Shown here: piece after piece, positions 55,510 through 64,000 of the stretch
Layout of the letters: every line of letters begins with the position of its first letter
Numbering within the stretch: the first letter of the stretch is position 1
Origin: Paenibacillus gyeongsangnamensis
GTDB taxonomy: Bacteria > Bacillota > Bacilli > Paenibacillales > NBRC-103111
Assembly (NCBI RefSeq): GCF_027533625.1
Contig: NZ_JAQAGZ010000024.1
Span: forward strand, 1 to 64,000
Length of the DNA: 64,000 nucleotides
Reading direction: 5' to 3'
The notes under the pieces: generated by a model
What the model saw: only the letters and a program-made list of their open reading frames with translations
The model's database searches: none
Told to the model about the DNA's origin: nothing
Program-made: the position numbers and the translations under genes

Positions 55510-56925
55510 TTATTTAATCGCATACAAGTTATATGGGATCCCCTGAAAATAAATGGCTCTTTTGTATTCCATTTGAATACTATAGTTTTTCATGATTTCT
55601 TCCGGGCTATCTTTTAATGTTGTAATAAGGTAATCCGGTTTTATCAATGCTGATCGATAAATGAACTTTATTTCACCGAATTCATTGTATGGCACAAACA
55701 AGCTCTGATCGAGATAAGGAAAGAATACTGTTGGCGCAGCAATTTTTTTACCAGAAACTTCATTCTTAACTTGTTTAATAACTGCATCCTGCCAAAAGGC
55801 TTCTTTATGAATTTGGGATCTTAACATCGTATATTCTTTGGCTTGAGAATATTGATAAATACCTATATTCACAAAGAGCACAAGTAATACTAAATAATTT
55901 ATTGAGTAAGTTTTATTATTGAAAGTTATTCTAGGGGAAGATTCCAGTACATAGGCAAATAGGATAGACACTGAGGGTATAGCGACAGAGAAATAGTAAT
56001 GCCATTTAACAGGAAGTAAGAGAAGATATATTAAACTAATAAAAAATATGTATTTTATTATTTTCTCTAATTCACTTTTACTTTTAAAAAAGAGAGAAAT
56101 TAAAGCTATAAGTATGAAGGGCACGACTAGCGGATATGCATTAAAGAGGTCAAAATATCTTTGGTATTCTCTATAAAACGGCAATTTATGAAAAGATGTA
56201 TTAGCATTATACATATAGCCGTTGACGAAATCTTGTAATGTGCTATCCCAAGTTAACGAAACGTAAAATAAAATTAATCCTACGCAACCTACAGGAATCA
56301 ATAACAACAAATATTTTAATTTGATTATTTTTCTATAATAAATAAGAGTAAATAAATTAATCAAAAATCCAAAAATTCCATTCGGATGCATTGAAAAAGA
56401 AATAAAATTAATGATCAGACTTAAAAAGTACACTTTCCCAATTTTTTTATCTTTAAATATTACTCCAGCATATATTGATAATATCGTGGAGAACATATAC
56501 ATTGATTCTGGCCGAAGAGATATACCATTGGCTCCATATAAACTCCAAAAAGTGAATAAGAAAAGGCCGCCTATGGAAGAAACGTAATTAAAATTAAGTT
56601 TCCTCATTATTAATTGTAGAAAAAATAGTGATAAAAGAGCTAAAGTCAGACTTGGCAATCGATAAATATAATAATGTTCGTATGAAGATAGTTGATTCAA
56701 TTGACTTAATAAATAAAACCAAAATCTCCCGAAATCAAGAGGCTCATTATAGACTACATTGATGAATTGTTTTGTATCCAAATAGTTCTTGGACATAAGC
56801 AAATTCCATCCTTCATCAGGAGACCATTTGACGCTAAATATTCCAAAGACCAGAAATAAAACACAACACATTTTACTTAGTCTATTAATCATTTTTAGAT
56901 TTATAAATAGATTCAAAATATCCAC
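55510..56925 (-). CDS. GT-C glycosyltransferase, polyprenyl-phosphate-sugar dependent (GT39-like)
   Basis: 471 residues with about ten helices. SPDEGWNLLMSKNYLD in the first outer loop holds the acidic residue pair typical of GT-C enzymes such as ArnT/PMT. Such enzymes use lipid-phosphate sugars on the outer face. The gene directly follows a GT2-GtrA protein that could make that donor. GTG at 56925 or TTG nine bases later are both possible starts. Confidence 0.78.
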   Translation of the reverse strand: MDILNLFINLKMINRLSKMCCVLFLVFGIFSVKWSPDEGWNLLMSKNYLDTKQFINVVYNEPLDFGRFWFYLLSQLNQLSSYEHYYIYRLPSLTLALLSLFFLQLIMRKLNFNYVSSIGGLFLFTFWSLYGANGISLRPESMYMFSTILSIYAGVIFKDKKIGKVYFLSLIINFISFSMHPNGIFGFLINLFTLIYYRKIIKLKYLLLLIPVGCVGLILFYVSLTWDSTLQDFVNGYMYNANTSFHKLPFYREYQRYFDLFNAYPLVVPFILIALISLFFKSKSELEKIIKYIFFISLIYLLLLPVKWHYYFSVAIPSVSILFAYVLESSPRITFNNKTYSINYLVLLVLFVNIGIYQYSQAKEYTMLRSQIHKEAFWQDAVIKQVKNEVSGKKIAAPTVFFPYLDQSLFVPYNEFGEIKFIYRSALIKPDYLITTLKDSPEEIMKNYSIQMEYKRAIYFQGIPYNLYAIK

Positions 56926-56950
56926 TCCATTGTTTATAGATATAAATCTG

Positions 56951-58072
56951 CTAAACCTCTTGTGTTACAGTAATTTTAGCTTTTCTATTGGATTTGGAGG
57001 CTTCCCAAGTCCATTTATTATTCGCCAAATAGTTCCATGATGTAGCAACAATTATTCCAGCTAACTGTCCTAAAAATATGTTAATTCCAATCCATGAAGC
57101 TAACCATGCAAACGCCGCCGTAATTCCGATTCCAACCCCACTGATAACGATAAATTGAGGAAGCCGAAGTACTCTTCTCCACATGATCGGTTGTTTTTTT
57201 TCTTTCCATGTAAAATTATCATTCCATAAAAAATTATGAAGCATGGCAACACAAGAAGCTCCGATCGAAGCTGCCAACGAATGTATAAGAAAAATAATTA
57301 ATAATAGTTTTAATACCATTAAGTTAACCAATACCCCCAAGGCTCCTACCATACAAAAGAGATAAAACCTTCGGTCATCCGGACTGCTCCAAACCAACTT
57401 AAAGATATGTTTTAGATAATTCCATTGTTCAATAGTGCTCATCTTGGATGTCCCTGCGTCACGTGCTTCAAATGAATACGGAATTTCATGAACGGTCTGA
57501 TATTTCCCTTTTACTAAAACTTCCATTAGGATTTTCCATCCAACTGGATCCAGAGTTACTCCTTCAATTACGCTCCTATGTAGTCCAAAATAACCTCCTG
57601 TACAGTCCGAAATATCCCGCATTCGTTTAATTGAAATTCGACCGATTGTTCTTGCAGTCCAAGATACTAGTTTCCGAAACCAATTAAGCCCTCCGTCTGA
57701 CCCGCCTTCTACAAATCTGCTTGGAATCAATACCTCAATACCTTGCAGTAAACGCCTATAAATAAGTGGAAGCAGTTCTGGTGGATGCTGAAGATCGGCA
57801 TCCATGACTATAATGAAATTTCCTTGTGTTCTTTTGAATCCTTCCACAACCGCTGTTCCAAGTCCTCTTCCATTTTGACGATGAAGATACTTCACTTCAT
57901 GATGATTTTTTGATAATTCTTCCAGCACTGTCGGGGTGTCATCACGGCTATCATCCACAAAAAAAATTTCATAACTGCATCCTATGGGTCGCAGTACATC
58001 CATAATCCTGTTTGTTATTTTCCTTACATTTTCACGTTCATTAAATGTGGGAATAATAATGCTGAGTTCCAT
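56951..58072 (-). CDS. GT2 polyprenyl-phosphate glycosyltransferase fused to GtrA
   Basis: 373 residues. The N-terminal 230 residues are a DPM1-like GT2 domain (IIIPTFNERENV, MDADLQHPPELL, DCTGGYFGLHRSV, EIPYSFEARDAGTSKM). The rest is a four-helix GtrA domain (WNDNFTWKEKKQ, GIIVATSWNYLANNKWTW). It would make polyprenyl-phosphate mannose or glucose and help flip it for the GT-C protein encoded next. Confidence 0.92.
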   Translation of the reverse strand: MELSIIIPTFNERENVRKITNRIMDVLRPIGCSYEIFFVDDSRDDTPTVLEELSKNHHEVKYLHRQNGRGLGTAVVEGFKRTQGNFIIVMDADLQHPPELLPLIYRRLLQGIEVLIPSRFVEGGSDGGLNWFRKLVSWTARTIGRISIKRMRDISDCTGGYFGLHRSVIEGVTLDPVGWKILMEVLVKGKYQTVHEIPYSFEARDAGTSKMSTIEQWNYLKHIFKLVWSSPDDRRFYLFCMVGALGVLVNLMVLKLLLIIFLIHSLAASIGASCVAMLHNFLWNDNFTWKEKKQPIMWRRVLRLPQFIVISGVGIGITAAFAWLASWIGINIFLGQLAGIIVATSWNYLANNKWTWEASKSNRKAKITVTQEV

Positions 58073-58106
58073 GAGTCACACTCCTAATTAACCAATATTA
58101 TCAATC

Positions 58107-58136
58107 AGTTTATGATACATATTGTATCATAAACAA
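58107..58136 (-). promoter_or_regulatory. Promoter with GATAC operator before the GT2-GtrA gene
   Basis: On the minus strand TTGTTT (58131-58136), 18 bp, TAAACT (58107-58112), with GATAC-ATATT-GTATC (58114-58128) filling the spacer. Confidence 0.72.
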
Positions 58137-58172
58137 GACGATGGTCCGTTAATAAATGGGACTTATAATCAT

Positions 58173-59312
58173 TCAACCTTCGTTTCCCATTTCAATCAAT
58201 GATGGGCTACGATTTGTTGCTTTTTGTTTCTTTGAAGTCAATATTTTTCCCAAACGGATGGAAGGTCTTTCCACAATAAAGTAGGTTAGCGATGAAACTA
58301 TAAGTGTTAGAATTATAGTCAAGATAAATATGATTGAATCGTGAAGTTTATTATGAAATACATTTATAAGCGTGATTAAAATAAGAATATGGAAGAGATA
58401 AATACTATAAGAAATCTGTCCGAGATATGTAAAAATTTTTTTCCGTAGAACGTTTCCCCATGATTGCTTACCTAGAATTGCTATAATAAAAACAACACCT
58501 GCAAAAGCCGTTAGCCAATCTGAAACTTTTGAAGGAAGTGCCCCCCCATAATATGAAATGTATTTATATCCGAATACATAAACCACGAAATTCAAAATCA
58601 CGAAAAGGATATTATGTTTAAACTTATTAAAAATATGAATTAAATCCTCTTTATGTTTTGCGACTAAGGCTCCCATAATAAAAATAAAAATGTAATGAAA
58701 GGTATCATAATAATTGGTAAACATATCCGCACCGGAATCAAACCTTAATAAGGTAATACCAATTAGAGAACTTAAAGCACCAATTAACAAATTTATTCTC
58801 CAATTTAAATTTATTACCAAGAACATTATTAACGGAAATAGAATTGAAATTCTCATTTCGTGAACCAATGACCAAATGACAGGAACAAAATAATTTTGAC
58901 TAAACGAAGAAATTAAAACTAGGTGATTTAAATAAACGGCCAGGTTTAAACTTCCACTCCAATGACCGGGTAATACATTTTGATTAAACAAATAACGACA
59001 AGTTATTCCAACTATAATTGCAAAAAGATACGGGATATATATTCGACAGAGCCGTTTGATCATGAATTTATAGTAGTTAACTTTTACTCCACGTAAAAAA
59101 GGTAAAGCTAAAACAAAACCGCTTAACAAAAAGAAAACAATAACCGATTGGTGTCCGGAAATTAAAAATGCGAATGGGGTGTACCATATATTCGACTTTA
59201 TTTTAAGAGGCACATCCAATAGCACCCAACAATGAAAAATAACTACAATTAAAGCTGCAATCCCCCTTAAAGAGTCAAGCTCATAATAACGAGAATTTTC
59301 TATTCTCTTCAC
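58173..59312 (-). CDS. Acyltransferase family 3 membrane protein
   Basis: 379 residues, about ten helices. YYELDSLRGIAALIVVIFHCWVLL (conserved DxxRGxAAxxVxxxH) and FFLLSGFVLALPFL mark the family. GTG start after GAGGTGCAACTT. It likely acetylates an EPS sugar. A+T-rich, unlike the acyltransferase gene at 23.4 kb. Confidence 0.9.
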   Translation of the reverse strand: MKRIENSRYYELDSLRGIAALIVVIFHCWVLLDVPLKIKSNIWYTPFAFLISGHQSVIVFFLLSGFVLALPFLRGVKVNYYKFMIKRLCRIYIPYLFAIIVGITCRYLFNQNVLPGHWSGSLNLAVYLNHLVLISSFSQNYFVPVIWSLVHEMRISILFPLIMFLVINLNWRINLLIGALSSLIGITLLRFDSGADMFTNYYDTFHYIFIFIMGALVAKHKEDLIHIFNKFKHNILFVILNFVVYVFGYKYISYYGGALPSKVSDWLTAFAGVVFIIAILGKQSWGNVLRKKIFTYLGQISYSIYLFHILILITLINVFHNKLHDSIIFILTIILTLIVSSLTYFIVERPSIRLGKILTSKKQKATNRSPSLIEMGNEG

Positions 59313-59329
59313 AAGTTGCACCTCAATTA

Positions 59330-60442
59330 TTAGTTAATAAGTGAAGCAAGATTATTTTCAAAGTTTTCGGCCATATGTGCAACAGTGAACTTCTTTTCAA
59401 CCGTTTGTCGGGCTCTTATTCCTATTTCCGCCAAAGATACTCGACCGTTCAAAACTTTATCCATTAGTTGGACTAATTGACTTTCCGAACCGTCGTAGAG
59501 CAAACCGTCGTTTCCATTAGTAATAATTTCGACCGGTCCACCTTGCCCTACGGCAATAACTGTTTTGCCTACTGCCATCGATTCAATAATTACCATGCCA
59601 AATGGTTCCATCAAGGAAGCATGGACAACAGTATCGGCTGCTTCCAATATAGCTCCAACATCTTTTTGATGACCCATAAATATAATTTTCGAATTTTCTC
59701 CTGTCGCAGCAAGCTCCTTCAATTCATCCTCATAATCTTGCTCTAGCCCAAACAATGTACCACCAATTATAAGCAGGTAAGTATTCTTCCCTTTAGCAAC
59801 TTGGTTAAATGCTTTTATTACCACATCCGGACGTTTCCAGCGTTGTAATCGTCCCACAAAAGCAAATACGACTGAATCCTCGGGGATACCCATTTTTTCC
59901 CGGAAGCTCTTCGTTTTATTGGTGCTGCAACCGAACTGCTGCAAATCAACGCCAAGATTATTTAGTAACACACGTCTATTAGGAGTTAATTTTTCTTGAA
60001 AATGTTTTGTTACTTTTGAAGGGCAAAGCACTCCGTGTGCCGGTATTCTAGAAGCTAATTTATCCATCCAATGATTTTTGGGAATCATATGCTGCCACCA
60101 AACGGATTTTTTCTTTTCTAGAAGTGCAGCAATACCACCATATAAATGAGCTTTAGGCATCCAACTTATAACGATATCGATTTGATCATTACGTATTAGT
60201 TTTCGTATCTTACTAACAACTCTAATGTATGTACCAAGGTCTCTAAGCCTGTCGGCCGGTATCACTTCCGTGTCATATCCTAACCGACTCATCTCTTCCA
60301 CCAACGAACCATGTTCAAAAAAAACAAGCTTGGCACTAAATTTATTACGGTTTAAATATTTTAGGGTATCGACCATAACCCTTTCGGCCCCACCTCTTTC
60401 TGCAACAGGGCTAAGAACTAATAAGTTAGTCAGTAACTGCTT
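59330..60442 (-). CDS. Glycosyltransferase family 4
   Basis: 370-residue GT-B enzyme: SPVAERGGAERVMVDTL at the start, VGRLQRWKRPDVVIKAF and EPFGMVIIESMAVGKTVIAVG (EX7E). ATG after AGGAGGAATTATC. Together with the acyltransferase gene 17 bp downstream it forms a two-gene unit. Confidence 0.9.
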   Translation of the reverse strand, partial: KQLLTNLLVLSPVAERGGAERVMVDTLKYLNRNKFSAKLVFFEHGSLVEEMSRLGYDTEVIPADRLRDLGTYIRVVSKIRKLIRNDQIDIVISWMPKAHLYGGIAALLEKKKSVWWQHMIPKNHWMDKLASRIPAHGVLCPSKVTKHFQEKLTPNRRVLLNNLGVDLQQFGCSTNKTKSFREKMGIPEDSVVFAFVGRLQRWKRPDVVIKAFNQVAKGKNTYLLIIGGTLFGLEQDYEDELKELAATGENSKIIFMGHQKDVGAILEAADTVVHASLMEPFGMVIIESMAVGKTVIAVGQGGPVEIITNGNDGLLYDGSESQLVQLMDKVLNGRVSLAEIGIRARQTVEKKFTVAHMAENFENNLASLIN

Positions 60443-60509
60443 CATGATAATTCCTCCTGAATTCACAAACAAAGTCGATTCAGCTTACTATATGTATAAT
60501 ATCATCAAT

Positions 60510-60524
60510 GATACAATTTGTAAC
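60510..60524. promoter_or_regulatory. One-mismatch GATAC operator before the GT4 gene
   Basis: GATAC-AATTT-GTAAC, 67 bp upstream of the start. On the minus strand TTACAA and TATTAT, 16 bp apart, could form the promoter, overlapping the site. Confidence 0.55.
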
Positions 60525-60590
60525 TATTTTTTTGTGTAAAAAAATTGATAAACTCTTATTTTGACAGAATTTTTAAATATGAAATAAACA

Positions 60591-60620
60591 AGCCGACATC
60601 GATGAATATAGACGTCGGCT
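60591..60620 (-). terminator. Terminator of the small Xre gene
   Basis: AGCCGAC (60591-60597) pairs with GTCGGCT (60614-60620); the minus strand then reads TGTTTATTTC. It is 42 bp after the gene's stop. Confidence 0.65.
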
Positions 60621-60662
60621 CGTAACCTTGTTTTTTAAAATGTCGAATAAACAGTGGCCTTG

Positions 60663-60881
60663 TTAACCATGTATTTGAGTCGTATTATCTCCCTCGATAA
60701 CATACTCTACACTTACTGAAAAGTATTTGGCTATCTTCATAAGCGTATTGTAATCCGGTAATCTCCGATCATTCTCATAATGAGAAAGTGCAGCTCGTGT
60801 AACCCCAATGATTTGAGCTAGTTCGCCCTGGGTAATTTGCTTTTGTTCCCGAAGTCCGGAAATACGTTTACCCAATTTCAT
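60663..60881 (-). CDS. Small Xre-family repressor inside the EPS locus
   Basis: 72 residues, almost only an HTH domain: GKRISGLREQKQITQGELAQIIG, then VTRAALSHYENDRRLPDYNTL and IAKYFSVSVEYVI. The recognition helix and the DYxTL..IA.YF.VS segment nearly match the 126-residue Xre protein at 17 kb and PBSX-type repressors. It lacks the C-terminal half, so it may need a partner or compete for sites. A GATAC operator overlaps its promoter. Confidence 0.9.
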   Translation of the reverse strand: MKLGKRISGLREQKQITQGELAQIIGVTRAALSHYENDRRLPDYNTLMKIAKYFSVSVEYVIEGDNTTQIHG

Positions 60882-60992
60882 TAAACCTACCTTCCTTTCT
60901 ATACATTCATCAAATCATGGATAATAGATAAATTTATTGTAATCGCTTTCCTTATGATCTTCTTCATTGGAAAATTATAAGTTTACGTTAAC

Positions 60993-61029
60993 ATTATACA
61001 TCTTTGTCACTTCTGATACAATTTGTATC
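60993..61029 (-). promoter_or_regulatory. Promoter of the small Xre gene with GATAC operator
   Basis: On the minus strand TTGTAT (61016-61021), 17 bp, TATAAT (60993-60998). The perfect site GATAC-AATTT-GTATC (61015-61029) overlaps the -35 box, the layout expected for self-repression. Confidence 0.7.
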
Positions 61030-61061
61030 TGACACTTTTTGTATATTTTTTTAAAAGGAAA

Positions 61062-61083
61062 GCCCGAGCTACATGCTTCGGGC
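61062..61083 (-). terminator. Terminator overlapping a glycosyltransferase stop
   Basis: GCCCGA pairs with TCGGGC across a 10-nt loop that contains the stop codon of the 61.1-kb glycosyltransferase; the minus strand then reads TTTCCTTTT. Confidence 0.55.
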
Positions 61084-62217
61084 CACTTTTTCCAGCTCTA
61101 TTGCTTGGAAGCTGCTCGCTGTTTCGTTTCTCAACACATCCACAATAAACTCGCTGACCGCGTTGATTTGGGCTTCTTTATCAAATACGGGAAAATTCCT
61201 GGGAATCCCGCCTCCCTTCGATTGCACATTTTCCCAAGTCACTTGTTCCATAAAGTCGGCCAAGTTACGAATATAAGTTTCTGACCAAGGTGTATCTCCA
61301 TAAATTCGATACGCCCAATCCCCATATAAGTCATAGGTCATCGGCAGAGTTCCCGCCAAGATCGGAAGCCCTACGGATAAGTATTCACTGATTTTTGTCG
61401 TATAGCGGAAATTACCTACTTGATCGATGCTTTGCGGCAAGCTGGCCAGATCAAAGGCCGATAAATACATAGGAACCTGGTCTCTCGGAACACGCCCGGT
61501 CAAGATCACCCGGGCCCCGGGGCCCGTACCGGCCAATTGCTCCAACTGTGCTTTTCCCGTGCCGTCTCCGACAATCATGACGGTAATGTCGTCCCGCTTT
61601 ATTCTTCGGGCAGCCTGTACCAATTCATAACCGTAGCAATAGCCGATTCGTTTGCTCCAATTTAAAGAGCCTACGATGCCCACCACAATGTGATTCTCCG
61701 GTATGTCATACTTTTCTCTGATCTGCTTCCTGAACGCTTTCCGTTCGCTTTCCGAATGCTGAAAGGGCGCCCAGCCCGCAGCAGTCATTGCGTATTTGGT
61801 TCCGTAGGACAACGCCCTTCCGGCCAAATAAGGGGTCCAGCCAATGAAACCGATCGATCTCCGGTAGAGCAGCTTTTCATACATCAGAAACAAGGGCCCC
61901 AAGATAGGCTGATGTTTAGCGATGAAAGGACCTACGGCATCCCCGCTGCTTACGATATAGGGTACGCCCGCTATCATATTTCCTGCGATCAAGGCAAGGC
62001 CTCCGAAGATACCGGTTCCCTCCATGACCATCAAATTCGGCCTGTCCCGAATAATGCTTTTAAGGAGGCGCCAAAAATTCAGATGCTTCTTTCTTTTCTC
62101 GAAAGGATAGAAGGTAGCAGGAACTTGGCTTAATAATGCCTTGAGCCGGTTCTCATCATCCCCGTTGCTTCCTTGGGTGGCAAACCCAACGATTTTAACA
62201 TTTTGATTCCGATCCAA
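61069..62217 (-). CDS. GT-B glycosyltransferase
   Basis: About 383 residues. VGIVGSLNWSKRIGYCYGYEL and RYTTKISEYLSVGLPILAGTLP give the GT4-like C-terminal half; the N-terminal half has MVMEGTGIFGGLALIAG. I place the TTG start at 62217, 9 nt after GGAGG. The usual EX7E is replaced by a KISEYLSVG version. It follows the 62.2-kb transferase gene by 24 bp on the same strand. Confidence 0.82.
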   Translation of the reverse strand: MDRNQNVKIVGFATQGSNGDDENRLKALLSQVPATFYPFEKRKKHLNFWRLLKSIIRDRPNLMVMEGTGIFGGLALIAGNMIAGVPYIVSSGDAVGPFIAKHQPILGPLFLMYEKLLYRRSIGFIGWTPYLAGRALSYGTKYAMTAAGWAPFQHSESERKAFRKQIREKYDIPENHIVVGIVGSLNWSKRIGYCYGYELVQAARRIKRDDITVMIVGDGTGKAQLEQLAGTGPGARVILTGRVPRDQVPMYLSAFDLASLPQSIDQVGNFRYTTKISEYLSVGLPILAGTLPMTYDLYGDWAYRIYGDTPWSETYIRNLADFMEQVTWENVQSKGGGIPRNFPVFDKEAQINAVSEFIVDVLRNETASSFQAIELEKVARSM

Positions 62218-62241
62218 TGGCAACAGCCTCCAATGACAAGT

Positions 62242-63411
62242 TTAAGTCAGAGCTTTTTCCTTCAGCCCGTTGTGATGTTCATCATAATGCCCGATCAAAA
62301 TGCGGTGCATGTTCTCCCAAGTCAGCTGTTTAACGCGCGCCCTGGCCCGCTCTCCATAAAGACGATAACGTTCGGGAGCGCTTAATATTTCGCGTAAAGC
62401 CGAAGCAATTTCATCACTGTTCCGCTCTAAAATGAAGCCATTGACGTGATGCGTAATTAGATCTTCCACGCCCCCAACCTTAGTCGAGATGATGACCATG
62501 CCGGCAGCCGCCGCTTCATGCACTACCAGAGAAAAAGTCTCGTAACTGGACGGAAAGACGAATATATCGCTCATCCCGAACCAAAGCTGCGGTTCCGATT
62601 GTTTTCCCGTGAATCGGACGCGATCCTGATGTTCCGGCTGTACCATCTTATAATACGGCTCACGTTCGCCTTTCCCGACGACAAGCAAATAGAGCTCCGG
62701 AAATTGATCCGCTACTTTATTGAAGGCTTCTATGACGAGATTAAGCCCCTTTCTTGGCCAGTCCCCTCCCATAAAGAGCAGAATATCGCCGTCCTCAGGA
62801 ACGCCGTACTGCTGGCGAAGCACTTTTTTAGCCTCGCTCTCGTACACGGTAAACTTGTCGATGTCCACCCCGTTCGGAAGATAACCGACTTGTTCCGGTG
62901 CGTAGGGGAAATCCGCCAAAATTTCTTCCCGGACCCGGTTCGAAACAGCAAGCAGCTTCGCGGTTCGGTTCGGATGATAGACGATTCGCTCCATCGTACG
63001 GGCAATGAAGGAAGCGATATCGCTGTTCCACTTGCGAAACCGGGAAACTCCGCTGTCTGCGCGTGTGCCCCCTGCCTTCAAGTAGCCGTGATGGCAATAA
63101 TGAACGGTTGAGAAATCGGCGCGGTTAAAGACGATCGCCCCCGTGGTGTGAAGAATATCCCGCTTCACGAAGAGAAGTCTCAGGCTGGCAAAAATGGAAA
63201 ACAGAATCAGTCTTAGGGGGACAGGCCTTTTGATCACCGGTATTTTAATAAATTTGATGCCCTCGGGGTTTGTCACGTTTAAAGAGGAAGCAACTACCGT
63301 TACGTTGTAATCTTCTTTAAGACGCATAATCATTTCATTTAAATGAATTTCCATTCCGCCTAAGCCTCCGGCATCATGGGCAACAATAGCTATAGTCGGT
63401 TTTTTTATCAT
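62242..63411 (-). CDS. Glycosyltransferase family 4
   Basis: 389-residue GT-B enzyme: VAHDAGGLGGMEIHLNEMIM at the start, GDWPRKGLNLVIEAF and ETFSLVVHEAAAAGMVIISTK (EX7E). ATG 5 nt after AAGGAG; an earlier in-frame ATG lacks a site. First gene of a two-transferase operon behind a double GATAC control region. Confidence 0.9.
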   Translation of the reverse strand: MIKKPTIAIVAHDAGGLGGMEIHLNEMIMRLKEDYNVTVVASSLNVTNPEGIKFIKIPVIKRPVPLRLILFSIFASLRLLFVKRDILHTTGAIVFNRADFSTVHYCHHGYLKAGGTRADSGVSRFRKWNSDIASFIARTMERIVYHPNRTAKLLAVSNRVREEILADFPYAPEQVGYLPNGVDIDKFTVYESEAKKVLRQQYGVPEDGDILLFMGGDWPRKGLNLVIEAFNKVADQFPELYLLVVGKGEREPYYKMVQPEHQDRVRFTGKQSEPQLWFGMSDIFVFPSSYETFSLVVHEAAAAGMVIISTKVGGVEDLITHHVNGFILERNSDEIASALREILSAPERYRLYGERARARVKQLTWENMHRILIGHYDEHHNGLKEKALT

Positions 63412-63451
63412 AGGAGCTCCTTCCATGCCGAACCGTTAATTTAGTTGTTTG

Positions 63452-63507
63452 GATACTAAGTGTATCCTTTTTAACTAAATTTACGATACTATTTGTATCA
63501 TTGTCAA
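63452..63507 (-). promoter_or_regulatory. Promoter with two GATAC operators before two GT genes
   Basis: On the minus strand TTGACA (63502-63507), 17-18 bp, GTAAAT/TAAATT (63478-63484). GATAC-TATTT-GTATC (63485-63499) fills the spacer and GATAC-TAAGT-GTATC (63452-63466) lies 33 bp downstream. It matches the layout at 39.6 and 44.5 kb. Confidence 0.82.
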
Positions 63508-63582
63508 TTTATTTTCATATGTTTTTTGCAATTATTCTGAAAGCCGGAGTTGAAATTTATTATTTTTTTAACCATTTGATAA

Positions 63583-63635
63583 TTGCTTTCTCTTGATACA
63601 CACCGTATAATGATCTCGATGTTACGTTTTGTATC
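63583..63635 (+). promoter_or_regulatory. Promoter with two imperfect GATAC operators, likely for asnB-like gene
   Basis: TTGCTT (63583-63588), 17 bp, TATAAT (63606-63611). GATAC-ACACC-GTATA (63595-63609) begins 6 bp after the -35 box, exactly as in the two promoters near 16.5 and 16.9 kb. GTTAC-GTTTT-GTATC (63621-63635) follows. The next gene starts about 195 bp later. Confidence 0.72.
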
Positions 63636-63828
63636 ATTAAACCTGCACAAGGAACAAAAGAACCATTTTTTCCTATTCTTTATTTTATGTAAAGAACAAC
63701 CGGCTTCGTTCTCTATCTATTTATTACTAAAGAACCAACGCGTTGCACTTGATTTGACAGTTAAGTCGATGCTTTAACCGTATGCAACAATGATAAGTAA
63801 CTTAAATTAGAGTTGGAGTGGATCATAC

Positions 63829-64000
63829 ATGTGTGGAATTACCGGTTGCGTTGGTTATTCAATGGATAAAGTAAAACGTTCCCTGAACCGAATGGTGGAG
63901 CGAGGGCCGGACAATGAAGGGACTTGGAGCAATCAGGATGTGATTCTGGGGCATCGCAGACTTTCCATCATCGACTTAAGCGCGTCAGGGCATCAGCCTA
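63829..64000 (+). CDS. asnB: Asparagine synthetase (glutamine-hydrolysing), N-terminal part
   Basis: 57 codons before the window ends. MCGITGCVGY places the catalytic cysteine at position 2 after Met removal, followed by MVERGPDNEG and GHRRLSIIDLS, the class II glutaminase signature. AsnB-like amidotransferases in EPS loci often amidate sugar carboxylates rather than make asparagine. It retains the glutaminase Cys, unlike lasso-peptide cyclases. Ribosome site GGAGTG. The C-terminal synthetase half is outside the window. Confidence 0.9.
   Translation, partial: MCGITGCVGYSMDKVKRSLNRMVERGPDNEGTWSNQDVILGHRRLSIIDLSASGHQP

Noticed and set aside
63583-63777. 64-codon ORF before the asnB-like gene
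   Set aside because: It begins inside the promoter's -35 region and lacks a ribosome site.
63829-64000. AsnB-like gene as a lasso-peptide cyclase for the 39.8-kb peptide
   Set aside because: It keeps the MCGITG glutaminase start that lasso cyclases lack, and is 24 kb away; it fits an EPS amidotransferase or ordinary asparagine synthetase better.

Overview
The window looks like the chromosome of a spore-forming, moderately GC-rich Firmicute of the Paenibacillaceae (Paenibacillus or a close relative). Evidence: strong AGGAGG-type ribosome binding sites, frequent TTG/GTG starts, YesM/YesN-type two-component genes, a SinR-like and an AbrB-like transition regulator, and the style of the exopolysaccharide (EPS) genes. 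No rRNA, tRNA, CRISPR array or intact insertion sequence was found.

Layout. 1-17.4 kb is mostly housekeeping and signalling: an EmrAB-like efflux pair with a divergent MarR regulator, DUF975 and DUF212 membrane proteins, two sugar ABC permeases lacking a binding protein, divergent from a YesM/YesN pair, a phosphodiester glycosidase, an AbrB-like protein, trmL, an orphan OmpR-type regulator, serC, thpR, a SinR homologue and an Xre repressor. 17.4-39.6 kb is a leftward EPS locus: Wzz, a BY-kinase-like ATPase with altered Walker residues, galU, the priming sugar transferase, ugd, a Wzy-like polymerase, a lipoprotein adaptor, a secreted protein, a Wzx flippase, six GT-B glycosyltransferases, two acyltransferases and manC. 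39.8-44.5 kb is a RiPP-like cassette: an unlisted 54-residue precursor-like peptide facing an operon for a nucleotidyltransferase, an HprK-like kinase, a PqqD-like recognition protein, a Ser/His-type S26 peptidase and an ABC exporter. 44.5-64 kb holds two very large paralogous glycoside-hydrolase-like proteins, gmd and rmd (GDP-D-rhamnose), a GT2-GtrA protein with a GT-C partner, more glycosyltransferases, an acyltransferase, a second small Xre repressor, and the start of an asparagine synthetase running off the window.

How it works together. UDP-glucose (GalU), UDP-glucuronate (Ugd), GDP-mannose (ManC) and GDP-D-rhamnose (Gmd, Rmd) would feed the glycosyltransferases. The repeat would be started by the priming transferase, flipped by Wzx, polymerised by Wzy under Wzz control, decorated by acyltransferases and trimmed or bound by the large hydrolase-like proteins.

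The most striking pattern is a 15-bp palindrome, GATAC-N5-GTATC. It occurs ten times with perfect arms and seven times with one mismatch. All copies lie in intergenic regions around the EPS genes, the RiPP-like cassette and the two Xre genes, mostly in the -35/-10 spacer or overlapping a promoter element. The two Xre proteins have nearly the same recognition helix. I infer one unlinked regulon that ties EPS synthesis, hydrolases and the RiPP-like cassette to a prophage-type repressor pair.
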